A stretch of 64,000 nucleotides of DNA from Proteus vulgaris. Its GTDB lineage: Bacteria; Pseudomonadota; Gammaproteobacteria; Enterobacterales; Enterobacteriaceae. This document shows, one piece after another, positions 14,309-23,141 of this stretch. The notes beneath the pieces were generated by a model. That model was not told the origin of the DNA and ran no database searches. It was given only the letters and a program-made list of their open reading frames with translations. How positions within the stretch are numbered: position 1 is the stretch's first letter; each line of letters begins with the position of its first letter. A program made the position numbers and the translations under genes. Location: positions 124,001 through 188,000 of the forward strand of contig NZ_JAEHOQ010000006.1 of assembly GCF_016239305.1 (NCBI RefSeq), written 5' to 3'.

Positions 14309-14887
14309 ATGACTAATACAATTACTGTTCCATTTTATGATAACGAGCTTTATGTTGTTGAGCATAACAATGAGCCGTATGTTCCCATGAAGCCAATAAT
14401 TGAAGGTATGGGATTAAATTGGGCATCACAGTTTACTAAGTTAAAAAAACGCTTTAGTAAAGGTATTGTGGAAATCGCAATACCTTCTAAGGGTGGTGAG
14501 CAATCAATGATTTGCCTACAACTTAGAAAACTTTCAGCTTGGATGCTGACTATTTACCCTAACAAAGTTAAACCTGAAATTAGAGGTAACGTTATTCGAT
14601 TTCAGGATGAATGCGATGATGTCCTTTATCAATATTGGACAGAAGGGGTGGTTGTTAACCCTCGCAAGTTAAGCGTGATGGAACAACTCAATGAAGCTTG
14701 TGCTGATTTTAAAAGAGATGAAGCGATTGCGAGTAAGTTTGGCAAAGGGTTAAACGCTTGGAAGGATGTTAAGCCTCAACATGAAAATAAAATTCAGAGC
14801 CTAAAAGAAAAAGCAGGGGAAATGGTACTTGATTTTATTTTGATGGAAACGGGTAAAGGTAAAATAACGAGGGGTAGTTGTGAATAA
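14309..14887 (+). CDS. P22 antirepressor N-terminal domain protein
   Basis: 192 residues. The first 115 match the P22 AR N-terminal domain: ITVPFYDNELYVVEHNNEPY, VPMKPIIEGMGLNWASQFTK, then LRKLSAWMLTIYPNKVKPEI and CDDVLYQYWTEGVV. These proteins bind and inactivate CI-type repressors of the same or other phages. The C-terminal 75 residues are helical and unassigned. The gene sits in the lysis cassette between endolysin and Rz, as with antirepressors of some Gifsy-type prophages, and is preceded by a terminator and a structured RNA. Its stop overlaps the Rz start. Confidence 0.88.
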   Translation: MTNTITVPFYDNELYVVEHNNEPYVPMKPIIEGMGLNWASQFTKLKKRFSKGIVEIAIPSKGGEQSMICLQLRKLSAWMLTIYPNKVKPEIRGNVIRFQDECDDVLYQYWTEGVVVNPRKLSVMEQLNEACADFKRDEAIASKFGKGLNAWKDVKPQHENKIQSLKEKAGEMVLDFILMETGKGKITRGSCE

Positions 14888-15332
14888 GTTAAAGCCCTGG
14901 TTTCCCATTTTATTATGGGGAGCTTTGTGTGTTGCTCTATTCTTTTCAACCAAAGAAATGATTGAGCTTGGTAAAGAGAATAAAGAGCTAAAGAAAACAA
15001 ACGACTCTCTTGTGGTTGAAATGGCCGATTACGAAAAGCGCATTAACTCACTTCATGAACTTGATACAACACATACGATGGAACTCACAAATGCAAAAGC
15101 TGAAATTGATAGGTTGCGCGTTAGTGCTGGGCGTAATCCTGACAGGGTGTACATCAAAGCCGAATGTCCAAAGAGCGCTACCACTTCCACCTCCGGCGTG
15201 GCTAATGCAACCACCGCCCGACCTACTGACACCGCTATCAGAAATTATTGGTTACTCCGAGAGCGAATTGCAGAATCAGAGCAAGTGATATTGGGATTAC
15301 AGGATTATATTAGGACGGAGTGTGTGAACTAA
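14880..15332 (+). CDS. Rz: Rz-type inner-membrane spanin
   Basis: 150 residues from a GTG preceded by GAGG. One N-terminal membrane helix (FPILLWGALCVALFF) is followed by a periplasmic helical coiled-coil segment rich in Glu/Lys. The i-spanin joins the outer-membrane Rz1 lipoprotein and fuses the two membranes in the last step of lysis. The nested Rz1 gene in another frame is the strongest evidence. It overlaps the antirepressor gene by eight bases. Confidence 0.9.
   Translation: MNKLKPWFPILLWGALCVALFFSTKEMIELGKENKELKKTNDSLVVEMADYEKRINSLHELDTTHTMELTNAKAEIDRLRVSAGRNPDRVYIKAECPKSATTSTSGVANATTARPTDTAIRNYWLLRERIAESEQVILGLQDYIRTECVN
15091..15288 (+). CDS. Rz1: Rz1 outer-membrane spanin lipoprotein, nested in Rz
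   Basis: 65 residues read entirely inside Rz in a different frame. MQKLKLIGCALVLGVILTGC is a lipoprotein signal with the lipobox LTGC, then a proline-rich segment (LPLPPPAWLMQPPPDLLTPL) typical of Rz1. The mature lipoprotein is about 46 residues. The nested arrangement is that of lambda Rz/Rz1. A decayed copy of the same pair is at 41482-41933. Confidence 0.88.
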   Translation: MQKLKLIGCALVLGVILTGCTSKPNVQRALPLPPPAWLMQPPPDLLTPLSEIIGYSESELQNQSK

Positions 15333-15524
15333 AAAAAGCCCTACGTAGGGTACGAGGGCAAACTAACAAGATATCAATTAAAGTATAGCGATGTTTACTT
15401 AGTATAGCTTAGGTAAATATATATACCAGATTGATTATTCTTATCTATCTCCTACCTAAATAAACAGCGCAATATAAAAATAACCCTGTGAGTTTGGGCT
15501 CCCACAGGGCTTTCACTAGTATGT
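15333..15524. other. Intergenic region with two hairpins
   Basis: CCCTACGTAGGG at 15343-15354 is preceded on the plus strand by seven A, so it would terminate minus-strand transcription. A second hairpin, CCCTGTG with CACAGGG, lies at 15484-15509 and is followed by CTTTC, a weak terminator. No gene is seen between them. Confidence 0.5.
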
Positions 15525-15788
15525 GTGAAAACAATAGATTACCAATATCCACTAAGCCAATCTGTTAATAATCAACGTAAGTTTTTAAAAAACAATCTTT
15601 CTTTGCCTGTTTGTCGTAGAGCAAGTTACATGGCGGTAGATCATTATCGTCGAAGTTCTCAAGCAAGTAGAAAAGGGCGAATGTTTGACGACTGCTTACA
15701 TATTGCCAAAGTATGGGCGAATAAATTTGCTAAGGATATGATAAAAATATTTATATCTAGCGCGTTGTTATTTAGACATATTCTGTAA
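15525..15788 (+). CDS. Small basic phage protein
   Basis: 87 residues from a GTG; no good ribosome site is visible, which lowers confidence in the start. The core LPVCRRASYMAVDHYRRSSQ then GRMFDDCLHIAKVWANKFAK reads like a genuine conserved helical module, of a type I recall as an unassigned short protein in enterobacterial phages. The last 20 residues are hydrophobic. Function unknown. Confidence 0.55.
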   Translation: MKTIDYQYPLSQSVNNQRKFLKNNLSLPVCRRASYMAVDHYRRSSQASRKGRMFDDCLHIAKVWANKFAKDMIKIFISSALLFRHIL

Positions 15789-16281
15789 AAATAATAAGTT
15801 AACACAGGTTATTCAGCTATATTGGGCATGATTATTTTTTTAATTAATTATTTTAATGGATTTTATTTTCGTTTGTTCTTTGAGTCAGATTTTGTAGTGG
15901 CGAGGGAAATCAAGAATACAATAGCGATAATTGTGTATAAAAAATACATAATACCTCCTTGTTTGAATGTGTGTCAGAGAGGCTTTATTATTGATGTAAG
16001 GTCATTCGGGAAATAAACATCTATAACAAAAAACTAGCATTCTCACATAAGAATATAAGCCTATATATTAACATTAAAAGTAATTATCGAGAGTGATGTG
16101 AGTCTAATTTATATCATGAGTGTAAATTATTTATTTATTAATCATTTGGTTACAATGAAATAACATGCTGTAATTATCCATTACAAAGAATTGATTTTTT
16201 ATTAAATTAATAGATGTAATTATAGTAATTAAATTCAATAAATATCATGTATTGAGAGGCGTTGATAGAGTTTATAGAGAT
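15789..16281. other. AT-rich stretch without a convincing gene
   Basis: About 490 very AT-rich bases between the lysis and packaging modules. A 64-codon open frame at 15822-16016 has no ribosome site and a low-complexity hydrophobic composition, so I do not call it. Nothing else is recognisable; this may be a module boundary. Confidence 0.5.
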
Positions 16282-16311
16282 AGCCATCAGTTAATCACTG
16301 GTGGCTTTTTT
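16282..16311 (+). terminator. Rho-independent terminator
   Basis: AGCCATCAGT (16282-16291) pairs with ACTGGTGGCT (16297-16306) with one G-U pair and is followed by a T-run. It lies just upstream of the next gene's ribosome site. Confidence 0.85.
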
Positions 16312-16324
16312 ATTGGAGAGCACT

Positions 16325-16636
16325 ATGTCAGATAATCAGATTAACTATGAGGCGATAGGTCGTGATGTATACCTATCCAAAAAGATACACTCTTTGATTC
16401 GAAGTAGGCAGTCTGAACTTAAAGGTATTGCAGGTGCTATAAATGAAACTTGCCTCACCTATAGTCGGCTAACTAATGAATATAGATTGTTTAATTATGA
16501 CAACATCCCTGCAGTAATTGAAACAATTCAATCTATCGATAACCAACTTGAAGAATTACTTCCAGAGCAGAATAAGTGGGCCAAGATAGCAGGTGGTGAA
16601 CCTATTGTTATTGAGGGATTAAACGATGTCAGATAA
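16325..16636 (+). CDS. Hypothetical phage protein before the packaging module
   Basis: 103 residues from ATG 16325, preceded by GGAGAG. It is helical with a conserved-looking middle (YLSKKIHSLIRSRQSELKGI) and an acidic C-terminus. It overlaps the next gene by eleven bases. I do not recognise it. Confidence 0.7.
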   Translation: MSDNQINYEAIGRDVYLSKKIHSLIRSRQSELKGIAGAINETCLTYSRLTNEYRLFNYDNIPAVIETIQSIDNQLEELLPEQNKWAKIAGGEPIVIEGLNDVR

Positions 16637-17003
16637 TACTATTCAATTAAAAGTCTCAGTAGATACCACTGAGTTAGATAGGTTAGAAGAACAACTCACT
16701 CGCATTAAACAACTGATGCAAGATGTAGGTATGAAACCTAAATCAATTCCACCTTTCTTCATTCAATCCTCAGGTGAGTTTTTTATTAAAGATGCCCTTA
16801 TTAATTCGGCTGTGTTCAATGGTGTGCTTGTCAGTAATAAGCTAGAGCAGGACGCTAAGGCTGAGTTGGCAGATTTACGCATGCGAGCCAATAGTCAAGA
16901 TATTGCTATCACAGAGCTTAAGAAAGCAATGGAAACTCAGCATCAAGCGTGGGCACAAGCTGTGAGTGAACTAAATAACAGAACGTGGTGCAGTCAGAAG
17001 TAA
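16626..17003 (+). CDS. Hypothetical phage protein with tail-tip-like segment
   Basis: 125 residues. The N-terminus has a coiled-coil-like stretch (DTTELDRLEEQLTRIKQLMQ). The middle segment PFFIQSSGEFFIKDALINSA resembles the DUF1983-type module found in phage tail-tip proteins, but here it stands alone far from the tail genes. A C-terminal helix follows. It overlaps the upstream gene. Role unknown; it could be a scavenged module. Confidence 0.6.
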   Translation: MSDNTIQLKVSVDTTELDRLEEQLTRIKQLMQDVGMKPKSIPPFFIQSSGEFFIKDALINSAVFNGVLVSNKLEQDAKAELADLRMRANSQDIAITELKKAMETQHQAWAQAVSELNNRTWCSQK

Positions 17004-17089
17004 AGGTGAAAATACCCTATGTTCAATAAAGGGTATTATTCTCTTCTTTAAAATGGCAGATATCTGCCCTTTAAATTATAGGAGATAAC

Positions 17090-17437
17090 ATGCCACCTCG
17101 CATACCTCGTGCGTGTCGTAAACAGGGATGCGCTAAGACAACAACAGAACGTAACGGTTACTGTGAAGATCATCAGAACTTAGGGTGGGAAACCCACCAG
17201 CAAGGCAAGAGCCGTCATCAACGTGGCTATGGTACCCAATGGGATAAGTTACGAGCACGTATACTCAAGCGTGATAAGTATCTGTGTCAGGAATGCTTAA
17301 GAGTAGGGCGAGCCACCGAAGCCAAAACAGTTGACCATATCATTGCTAAGGCACATGGGGGTACCGATGCAGAAGATAACCTACAAAGCCTGTGCTGGCC
17401 CTGTCATAGAACTAAGACAGCAAAGGAAGGGAAATAA
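17090..17437 (+). CDS. HNH endonuclease of the packaging module
   Basis: 115 residues. The HNH/McrA-like core is complete: YLCQECLRVGRATEAKTVDH, then HGGTDAEDNLQSLCWPCHRT with CxxC pairs that bind zinc and a His-Asn-His metal site. HNH proteins beside terminase in HK97-like phages are needed for cleavage at cos. The N-terminal 45 residues carry two further cysteines. The gene lies directly upstream of a GC-rich cos candidate and TerS. Confidence 0.93.
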   Translation: MPPRIPRACRKQGCAKTTTERNGYCEDHQNLGWETHQQGKSRHQRGYGTQWDKLRARILKRDKYLCQECLRVGRATEAKTVDHIIAKAHGGTDAEDNLQSLCWPCHRTKTAKEGK

Positions 17438-17467
17438 TTCCGTAGCTTAAAGCAACCCTATTATTCA

Positions 17468-17524
17468 TAGGGGAGGGGCGGGTAAAATCCCTACCACTCT
17501 CGCCACCTAGGACCGCCCCCCTAA
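17468..17524. other. Candidate cos site
   Basis: A GC-rich island between HNH and TerS, in otherwise AT-rich DNA, contains the inverted repeat TAGGGGAGGGGCGGGT (17468-17483) and GACCGCCCCCCTA (17511-17523). In HNH-type cos phages the cleavage site lies in this interval and often has such C-rich sequence. The exact nick positions cannot be read from sequence alone. Confidence 0.5.
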
Positions 17525-17592
17525 GTCAATTTTTACAGACGTGAAATAAGGATTATTTTTTTCGAAACTTTTTAACATCTTTAGGAGGATAA

Positions 17593-18051
17593 ATGGCAGC
17601 CGGTATCCGTGCATCTGGTGGTGGCCGGAATAAAAATTTACCGGCTAAAAATTCTAAGAGTAGCATGACAAGGATTGCCCCACCTGCAGAATTGATGGGA
17701 GAGTCAGCAATAAAACTCTGGAAGACACAAAGTAAAATTTTGATTGAACGTGGAACATTTGAACTTGAAGATGCTCCTCTTTTAGTTGCGTATTGCAATG
17801 CTTTCGAACTCATGCTTACAGCAGAAAAAGTTATTTTAAAACAAGCTAAATTAGATTTGGAAAGTGGTGGTATTACTGAAATGAGTGGCTCTGGTGGATT
17901 AAAAAAACACCCTGCTGTCGCCGTTCGTAATGACAGTGTTTCACAAATCGCTCGTTTAGGTTCATTGCTTGGGTTGGATCCACTTAGCCGAATGAGAATG
18001 ACAGGGCCTAGTGAACAGAATAATGATGAGAACGAATTTGATGAGTTTTAA
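17593..18051 (+). CDS. Terminase small subunit, P27 family
   Basis: 152 residues. The P27-family features are present: a basic glycine-rich N-terminus (AAGIRASGGGRNKNLPAKNS), then PPAELMGESAIKLWKTQSKI, LEDAPLLVAYCNAFELMLTA and a C-terminal LLGLDPLSRMRM. It binds cos and recruits the large subunit. AGGAGG precedes the start. It lies 2 bp from the large subunit gene. Confidence 0.92.
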   Translation: MAAGIRASGGGRNKNLPAKNSKSSMTRIAPPAELMGESAIKLWKTQSKILIERGTFELEDAPLLVAYCNAFELMLTAEKVILKQAKLDLESGGITEMSGSGGLKKHPAVAVRNDSVSQIARLGSLLGLDPLSRMRMTGPSEQNNDENEFDEF

Positions 18052-18053
18052 TT

Positions 18054-19784
18054 ATGGCTACTTATCCGAGCGTCAATGCTGCAAACCAATACGCTAGAGA
18101 TATTGTTAGCGGAAAAATTTCATCATGTATTTATGTTAAACAATCCTGCCAACGTCACTTAGATGATCTCCAAAAAGCGAAAGAAAAAGATTGGCCATAT
18201 CGTTTTGATAAAGATAAGGCAGAGCGCTTTTGTCGATTTGCTCAACTTATGCCCCACACTAAGGGAGAGTGGGCAAAGCGTAAATTACGGATCACACTAG
18301 AACCGTGGCAACTTTTTATTTTCTGCGTAGTTTTTGGGTGGGTAAAAAAGAAATGTGGCAACCGTCGCTTCACTGAAATGTATGTTGAGGTACCGCGTAA
18401 AAATGGTAAATCATTGATTGCTGCAGCCGTTGGAAATTACATGTTTTGTGCTGATGGTGAATATGGTGCAGAAGTGTACTGTGGTGCCACAACAGAAAAG
18501 CAAGCGTGGAAGGTATTTGAGCCAGCTTTAGCCATGGTTAAGAAATTACCCTCACTGAGGAAACGATTTCAAATCAAACCATGGGCAGAGAAAATGACTC
18601 GTCCTGATGGTTCTTTATTTGCTCCTTTGATTGGGGATCCTGGTGATGGTGATAACCCAACCTGTGCGATTATTGATGAGTATCATGAGCATTCAACAGA
18701 TGCGTTATATACAACAATGACAACAGGTATGGGGGCGCGAGAGCAACCATTAACGCTAATTATCACAACGGCAGGATTTGATATTCAAAGTCCTTGTTAC
18801 GATAAGCGAGTTCAGGTTACTGAAATTCTTGAAGGTATTCGTACTGGTGGGGCAAATGAGCAGATTTTCGGCATTATTTATACCATAGATAAAGATGATG
18901 ATTGGAAATTACCAGAAGCCATTATTAAGTCTAACCCAAATTGTGATGTGTCAGTAAAGTACGATTATCTTTTAGCAAAACAAGAGCTTGGTATTACAAC
19001 ACCAAGACAAACAAACCAGATAAAGACTAAACATTTCAATATTTGGGTTTCTGCAAAATCAGCGTTCTACAATATGGATCATTGGCGTAAAGCTGAAGAT
19101 AAAAGCCTAAAGCTAGAAGATTTCTATGGTGAAGATGTCTATTTAGGTATTGACCTAGCAACAAAGCTGGATTTGAACTGTGTAGCTCCTATTTTTATGC
19201 GAGAAATTGGCGGTAAAAAACATTATTTTTCTATATCTCCATTATTTTTTGCGCCAGAAGATACGATTTATTCAACCGATAGTGACAAGTTGAGGACTGC
19301 GGAACGGTATCAAAGTTTTGTCAATCAGAAAGCATTAATTCCAAGTGATGGTGCAGAGGTTGACTACCGTTTGATTGAAGAATCTATCTTAAAATTGAGA
19401 GAACATTTCAGTATTGTTTCCAGCCCAATTGACCCATTTGGTGCGGTGGCATTATCTCATCGACTACAAGATGAAGGATTAGAGCCTATTTCTATTACTC
19501 AAAATTATACAAATATGAGTGATCCCATGAAGGAAATAGAAGCTGCTTTAGCTTCAGGGCGATTGCATCATGATGGAAACCCTATTATGACGTGGTGTTT
19601 TCAAAATGTGGTCGGTAAGTATTTGCCGGGTAGTGATGATGTTGTTAGACCAACAAAAGATGGTAATGAAAACAAAATTGATGGCGCAGTCTCAGCTATG
19701 ATGGCTGTTGGTCGAGCAATGTTGAATAACTCAGAAAAAACACTTTCCAATGTCCTCGCTTCTCGAGGCTTACGCTCTCTCTAA
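18054..19784 (+). CDS. Terminase large subunit
   Basis: 576 residues, the normal HK97/P27-type length. The ATPase part has the Walker-A-like RKNGKS loop in VEVPRKNGKSLIAAAVGNYM and the Walker B CAIIDEYHEH. The C-terminal nuclease half starts around VYLGIDLATKLDLNCVAPIF, giving a metal-binding aspartate, with another in SSPIDPFGAVAL. It cuts concatemers at cos and drives DNA into proheads. Confidence 0.95.
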   Translation: MATYPSVNAANQYARDIVSGKISSCIYVKQSCQRHLDDLQKAKEKDWPYRFDKDKAERFCRFAQLMPHTKGEWAKRKLRITLEPWQLFIFCVVFGWVKKKCGNRRFTEMYVEVPRKNGKSLIAAAVGNYMFCADGEYGAEVYCGATTEKQAWKVFEPALAMVKKLPSLRKRFQIKPWAEKMTRPDGSLFAPLIGDPGDGDNPTCAIIDEYHEHSTDALYTTMTTGMGAREQPLTLIITTAGFDIQSPCYDKRVQVTEILEGIRTGGANEQIFGIIYTIDKDDDWKLPEAIIKSNPNCDVSVKYDYLLAKQELGITTPRQTNQIKTKHFNIWVSAKSAFYNMDHWRKAEDKSLKLEDFYGEDVYLGIDLATKLDLNCVAPIFMREIGGKKHYFSISPLFFAPEDTIYSTDSDKLRTAERYQSFVNQKALIPSDGAEVDYRLIEESILKLREHFSIVSSPIDPFGAVALSHRLQDEGLEPISITQNYTNMSDPMKEIEAALASGRLHHDGNPIMTWCFQNVVGKYLPGSDDVVRPTKDGNENKIDGAVSAMMAVGRAMLNNSEKTLSNVLASRGLRSL

Positions 19785-19793
19785 GGAAATTTA

Positions 19794-19973
19794 ATGAAAT
19801 TTTTAACAATAACAGCCTTATTGGTTGGGATTGCGGGTGCCTTTTTGTTGTCATGGGGCGCTTGGTTAATCTACCCACCGATGGGCTATATTTGCGCGGG
19901 TTTACTGTGCCTTTTATGGTCATACCTTGTTTCAAGAGCGCTTGGACAACCTAGAAATAACAAGGAGGAATAA
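19794..19973 (+). CDS. Small two-helix membrane protein between terminase and portal
   Basis: 59 residues, preceded by TAAGGAA, with two hydrophobic segments (FLTITALLVGIAGAFLLSW and YICAGLLCLLWSYLV) and a charged tail. Its stop overlaps the portal ATG (TAATG), so it is translationally coupled. Small membrane proteins at this place occur in other HK97-like prophages; their role is unknown. Confidence 0.75.
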   Translation: MKFLTITALLVGIAGAFLLSWGAWLIYPPMGYICAGLLCLLWSYLVSRALGQPRNNKEE

Positions 19974-21202
19974 TGTTTTTCCCTGGGTTATTTCAGAAAT
20001 CTCAGAAAGAGATGACCTCATCAGAACTGAGTGAGTTAATTGGATTGTCTTATGACACTTATTCTGGTCGAAGAGTGAGTACACAACTCGCTATGCAACT
20101 GACTTCTGTATTTAGTTGTATTCGTGTTCTTGCGGAATCGGTAGGGATGTTGCCATGTTCCTTATATGAACAATTAGAAAGAGGAAATAAACGCGCCACC
20201 AAAGAACGGTTACACAAATTACTGGCGGTTAAGCCCAATAATTACATGACACCTCAAGAGCTTTGGGAGCTATTAATTGCCTGTTTGTGTTTAAGGGGGA
20301 ATTTTTATGCTTATAAGGTGTACGCCTTAGGCGAAGTGGTTGAATTACTACCTCTCGATCCTAGTTGTGTCACGCCAAAATTAAATAGCCAATGGGAGCC
20401 AGAGTATCAGGTGACATTTCCAAATGGTAAAAGTGAAACACTGACACAGCAAGAAATCTGGCATGTGCGGATTTTTACTCTTGATGGTCTAGTGGGATTA
20501 AGTCCGATCGCCTATGCACGTCAAGCCATTGGTTTAGGATTAGCCACTGAAGAGCATGGTTCGCGTTTATTTGGAAACGGTGCGGTGACAAGTGGTGTAT
20601 TACAAACTGATCAATATCTAAAAGATGATGCTTACGAAAGACTGAAATCTGACTTCGGTGAACGGCACCAAGGGTTAGCCAATGCACACAAACCGATGAT
20701 TTTAGAAATGGGATTGAAGTGGCAACAAATCAGTTTATCGGCTGAAGATGCGCAATTTCTTGAAACACGAAAGTTTCAGTTAGAGGAAATTTGCCGTATT
20801 TTTCGCGTTCCTCTTCATATGGTGCAAAACACCGATCGCGCCACATTCAATAATATTGAAAACTTGGGTATTGGTTTTATTAACTACTCACTTGTTCCTT
20901 ACCTTATTCGTATAGAGCAACGCATTAATGCAGGGCTGGTAAAAGCCAGTAAACAAGGCGCTTTTTATGCCAAATTTAATACTGGCGCTTTATTACGTGG
21001 TGATATGAAATCGCGATTTGAAGCCTACTCAACAGGCATTAACTGGGGGATTTATTCGCCTAATGAATGTCGTGAACTCGAAGAGTTAAATCCTCGTGAG
21101 GGTGGTGATATTTATCTCACACCGATGAATATGACCACTAAACCAGAAACCCAAAAGCAAGAGGAGAAAGCGCATGCCGATGATGACCAAACAACGGCTT
21201 GA
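19973..21202 (+). CDS. Portal protein, HK97 family
   Basis: 409 residues. Typical family blocks are visible: TSVFSCIRVLAESVGMLPCS near 45, PNNYMTPQELWELLIACLCL, GLSPIAYARQAIGLGLATEE and FRVPLHMVQNTDRATFNNIE. It forms the dodecameric ring at the capsid vertex. GGAGG lies just before the start. It overlaps the protease gene by 29 bp. Confidence 0.96.
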   Translation: MFFPGLFQKSQKEMTSSELSELIGLSYDTYSGRRVSTQLAMQLTSVFSCIRVLAESVGMLPCSLYEQLERGNKRATKERLHKLLAVKPNNYMTPQELWELLIACLCLRGNFYAYKVYALGEVVELLPLDPSCVTPKLNSQWEPEYQVTFPNGKSETLTQQEIWHVRIFTLDGLVGLSPIAYARQAIGLGLATEEHGSRLFGNGAVTSGVLQTDQYLKDDAYERLKSDFGERHQGLANAHKPMILEMGLKWQQISLSAEDAQFLETRKFQLEEICRIFRVPLHMVQNTDRATFNNIENLGIGFINYSLVPYLIRIEQRINAGLVKASKQGAFYAKFNTGALLRGDMKSRFEAYSTGINWGIYSPNECRELEELNPREGGDIYLTPMNMTTKPETQKQEEKAHADDDQTTA

Positions 21203-21824
21203 TGTGCCATTGAAAATTAAGTCTGTTAGTGACTCTGGCGAGTTTGAAGGCTACGGCTCCGTTTTCGGGGTGAAAGACAGTTATGCCGATATTGTGATGC
21301 CGGGGGCTTTTCTTAATTCCCTGAGTCAGTGGAAAGAAAAAGGTGCGTTACCTGCTTTACTTTGGCAACACCAAATGGCTGAGCCTATTGGTATTTATAC
21401 CGAAATGAGAGAAGACAGCACCGGACTCTATGTAAAAGGTCGCCTGTTAATTGATGACGATCCTTTATCTAAACGCGCACATGCTCATATGAAGGCCGGA
21501 TCACTCTCTGGCCTTTCTATTGGTTACATTCTTAAAGATTATGAATATGACCGCAGTAAAGATGCCTTTCTACTGAAAGAAATCGACCTATGGGAAGTCA
21601 GCTTAGTGACATTTCCTTCCAATGATGAAGCGCGAGTCAGTGATGTGAAGTCGGCATTTGCTCGTGGTGAATTACCCACACAAAAAAGTATTGAGCGAGT
21701 CCTGCGCGATGTTGGGCTTTCGCGAACACAAGCCAAGGCTTTTATGGCCAAAGGCTACGATGCACTTTCTCTGCGTGATGTTGAGCAAGAAGCATTAGAA
21801 ACATTGAAATCTATTTTTAAATAA
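21174..21824 (+). CDS. Prohead maturation protease, HK97 gp4-like
   Basis: 216 residues. The family pattern is clear: FEGYGSVFGVKDSYADIVMP, the catalytic histidine in LLWQHQMAEPIG and the serine in GSLSGLSIGY. It cleaves the scaffolding delta domain from the capsid protein. A helical C-terminal extension of about 60 residues follows, which HK97 protease also carries. The gene begins inside the end of the portal gene. Confidence 0.94.
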   Translation: MPMMTKQRLDVPLKIKSVSDSGEFEGYGSVFGVKDSYADIVMPGAFLNSLSQWKEKGALPALLWQHQMAEPIGIYTEMREDSTGLYVKGRLLIDDDPLSKRAHAHMKAGSLSGLSIGYILKDYEYDRSKDAFLLKEIDLWEVSLVTFPSNDEARVSDVKSAFARGELPTQKSIERVLRDVGLSRTQAKAFMAKGYDALSLRDVEQEALETLKSIFK

Positions 21825-21837
21825 TAAAGGAAAAATT

Positions 21838-23046
21838 ATGGCTATTGATCATAAAGACGTCAGTGAAGTTGCGCAGGAATTAAAAGGTCAGTTTGACGAA
21901 TTTAAAAAGTCGAATGATAAACGAATTGATGCGATTGAAGCTGAAAAAAGTAAGTTATCAGCAACCGTTGATACCTTAAATGGCAAATTATCAGAGCTGG
22001 ATGAATTAAAAAGCAATTTAGAAGCTGAACTCGCTTCGGTAAAACGTCCAGATGGTAACGTGACGAATAAAGACGTCTCTGAACACAAAGCTGCGTTTGA
22101 ATTGTTTGTGCGTAAAGGCACCGATGATGGGCTTGCGGAATTAGAGCGTAAAGCAATGCAGGTCGGTTCAGATCCTGACGGCGGTTATGCAGTACCCGAA
22201 GAACTGGATCGTAATATCATTACGGCATTACGTGATGAAGTGGTTATGCGCCAAGAGTGTAATGTGATTACGGTTGGCACAGAGAAGTTTAAACGCCTGA
22301 TTAATCAAGGTGGCACAAATAGTGGATGGGTGGGTGAAGTGGACAAACGTCCTGAAACTAACACATCAAAACTCGCTTCTATTGAACCGTTCTGGGGGGA
22401 AATCTACGGTAACCCTGCCGCCACTCAAACCATGCTTGATGATGCCTTTTTTAATGTTGAGCAATTCATCACTAGTGAGTTAGCTACAGAATTTGCGGAG
22501 CAGGAAGAAGCGGTATTTACCCACGGTGACGGCATTAAAAAGCCTAAAGGCCTATTGGCATACGGCAGTGACGATAAAGGCGACAAAGAGCGTGAATGGG
22601 GTAAGTTACAGCATTTGTTATTGAAAAATCCGACGGAAATCACCGCGGATGAAGTCATGAAATTGATTTACACCATGAGAAAGGTTTATCGTACAGGTGC
22701 TAAATTTATGATGAATAACAATACATTATTCCAAGTTCGCACACTGAAAGATGCTCAAGGTAATTATTTGTGGCAACCCGGTCTGCAATTAGGGCAACCT
22801 TCAGCATTATTAGGGTATGGCATTGCAGAAAATGAGCAATTTGCTGATGTCTCTGCTGATGCTGTGCCGATTGCTTTTGGTAACTTCAATCGCTGTTACA
22901 CCATTCTTGATCGTATTGGTGTTCGTATGTTACGTGACCCGTACACCAACAAACCGTTTGTACATTTCTATACGACGAAACGCGTTGGCTCTATGTTGGT
23001 TGACAGTAATGCGGTGAAGTTACTGAAAGCTGGAGCCACTAAATAA
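21838..23046 (+). CDS. Major capsid protein, HK97 family
   Basis: 402 residues. Residues 1-100 are a charged coiled coil (VSEVAQELKGQFDEFKKSND and onward), the delta scaffolding domain. The mature part begins around AMQVGSDPDGGYAVPEELDR and includes GWVGEVDKRPETNTSKLASI and the C-terminal RVGVRMLRDPYTN-type block (here DRIGVRMLRDPYTNKPFVHF). It builds the icosahedral shell. Whether it forms HK97-type crosslinks cannot be judged here. AAGGA precedes the start. Confidence 0.96.
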   Translation: MAIDHKDVSEVAQELKGQFDEFKKSNDKRIDAIEAEKSKLSATVDTLNGKLSELDELKSNLEAELASVKRPDGNVTNKDVSEHKAAFELFVRKGTDDGLAELERKAMQVGSDPDGGYAVPEELDRNIITALRDEVVMRQECNVITVGTEKFKRLINQGGTNSGWVGEVDKRPETNTSKLASIEPFWGEIYGNPAATQTMLDDAFFNVEQFITSELATEFAEQEEAVFTHGDGIKKPKGLLAYGSDDKGDKEREWGKLQHLLLKNPTEITADEVMKLIYTMRKVYRTGAKFMMNNNTLFQVRTLKDAQGNYLWQPGLQLGQPSALLGYGIAENEQFADVSADAVPIAFGNFNRCYTILDRIGVRMLRDPYTNKPFVHFYTTKRVGSMLVDSNAVKLLKAGATK

Positions 23047-23076
23047 TCTGAGTTTATGTATCTCAGTTTCATATAT

Positions 23077-23098
23077 ACCGCTTAATTGCGGTTTTTTT
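23077..23098 (+). terminator. Terminator after the capsid gene
   Basis: ACCGC, loop TTAATT, GCGGT (23077-23092) and seven T residues. It probably trims expression between head and connector genes unless Q-modified polymerase passes. Confidence 0.85.
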
Positions 23099-23141
23099 GT
23101 GCCTGCGATCGGGATAGATCGCAGGATTTATTGGAGGTTTC

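Noticed and set aside
15822-16016. 64-codon hydrophobic frame
   Set aside because: Low-complexity AT-rich translation and no ribosome site.
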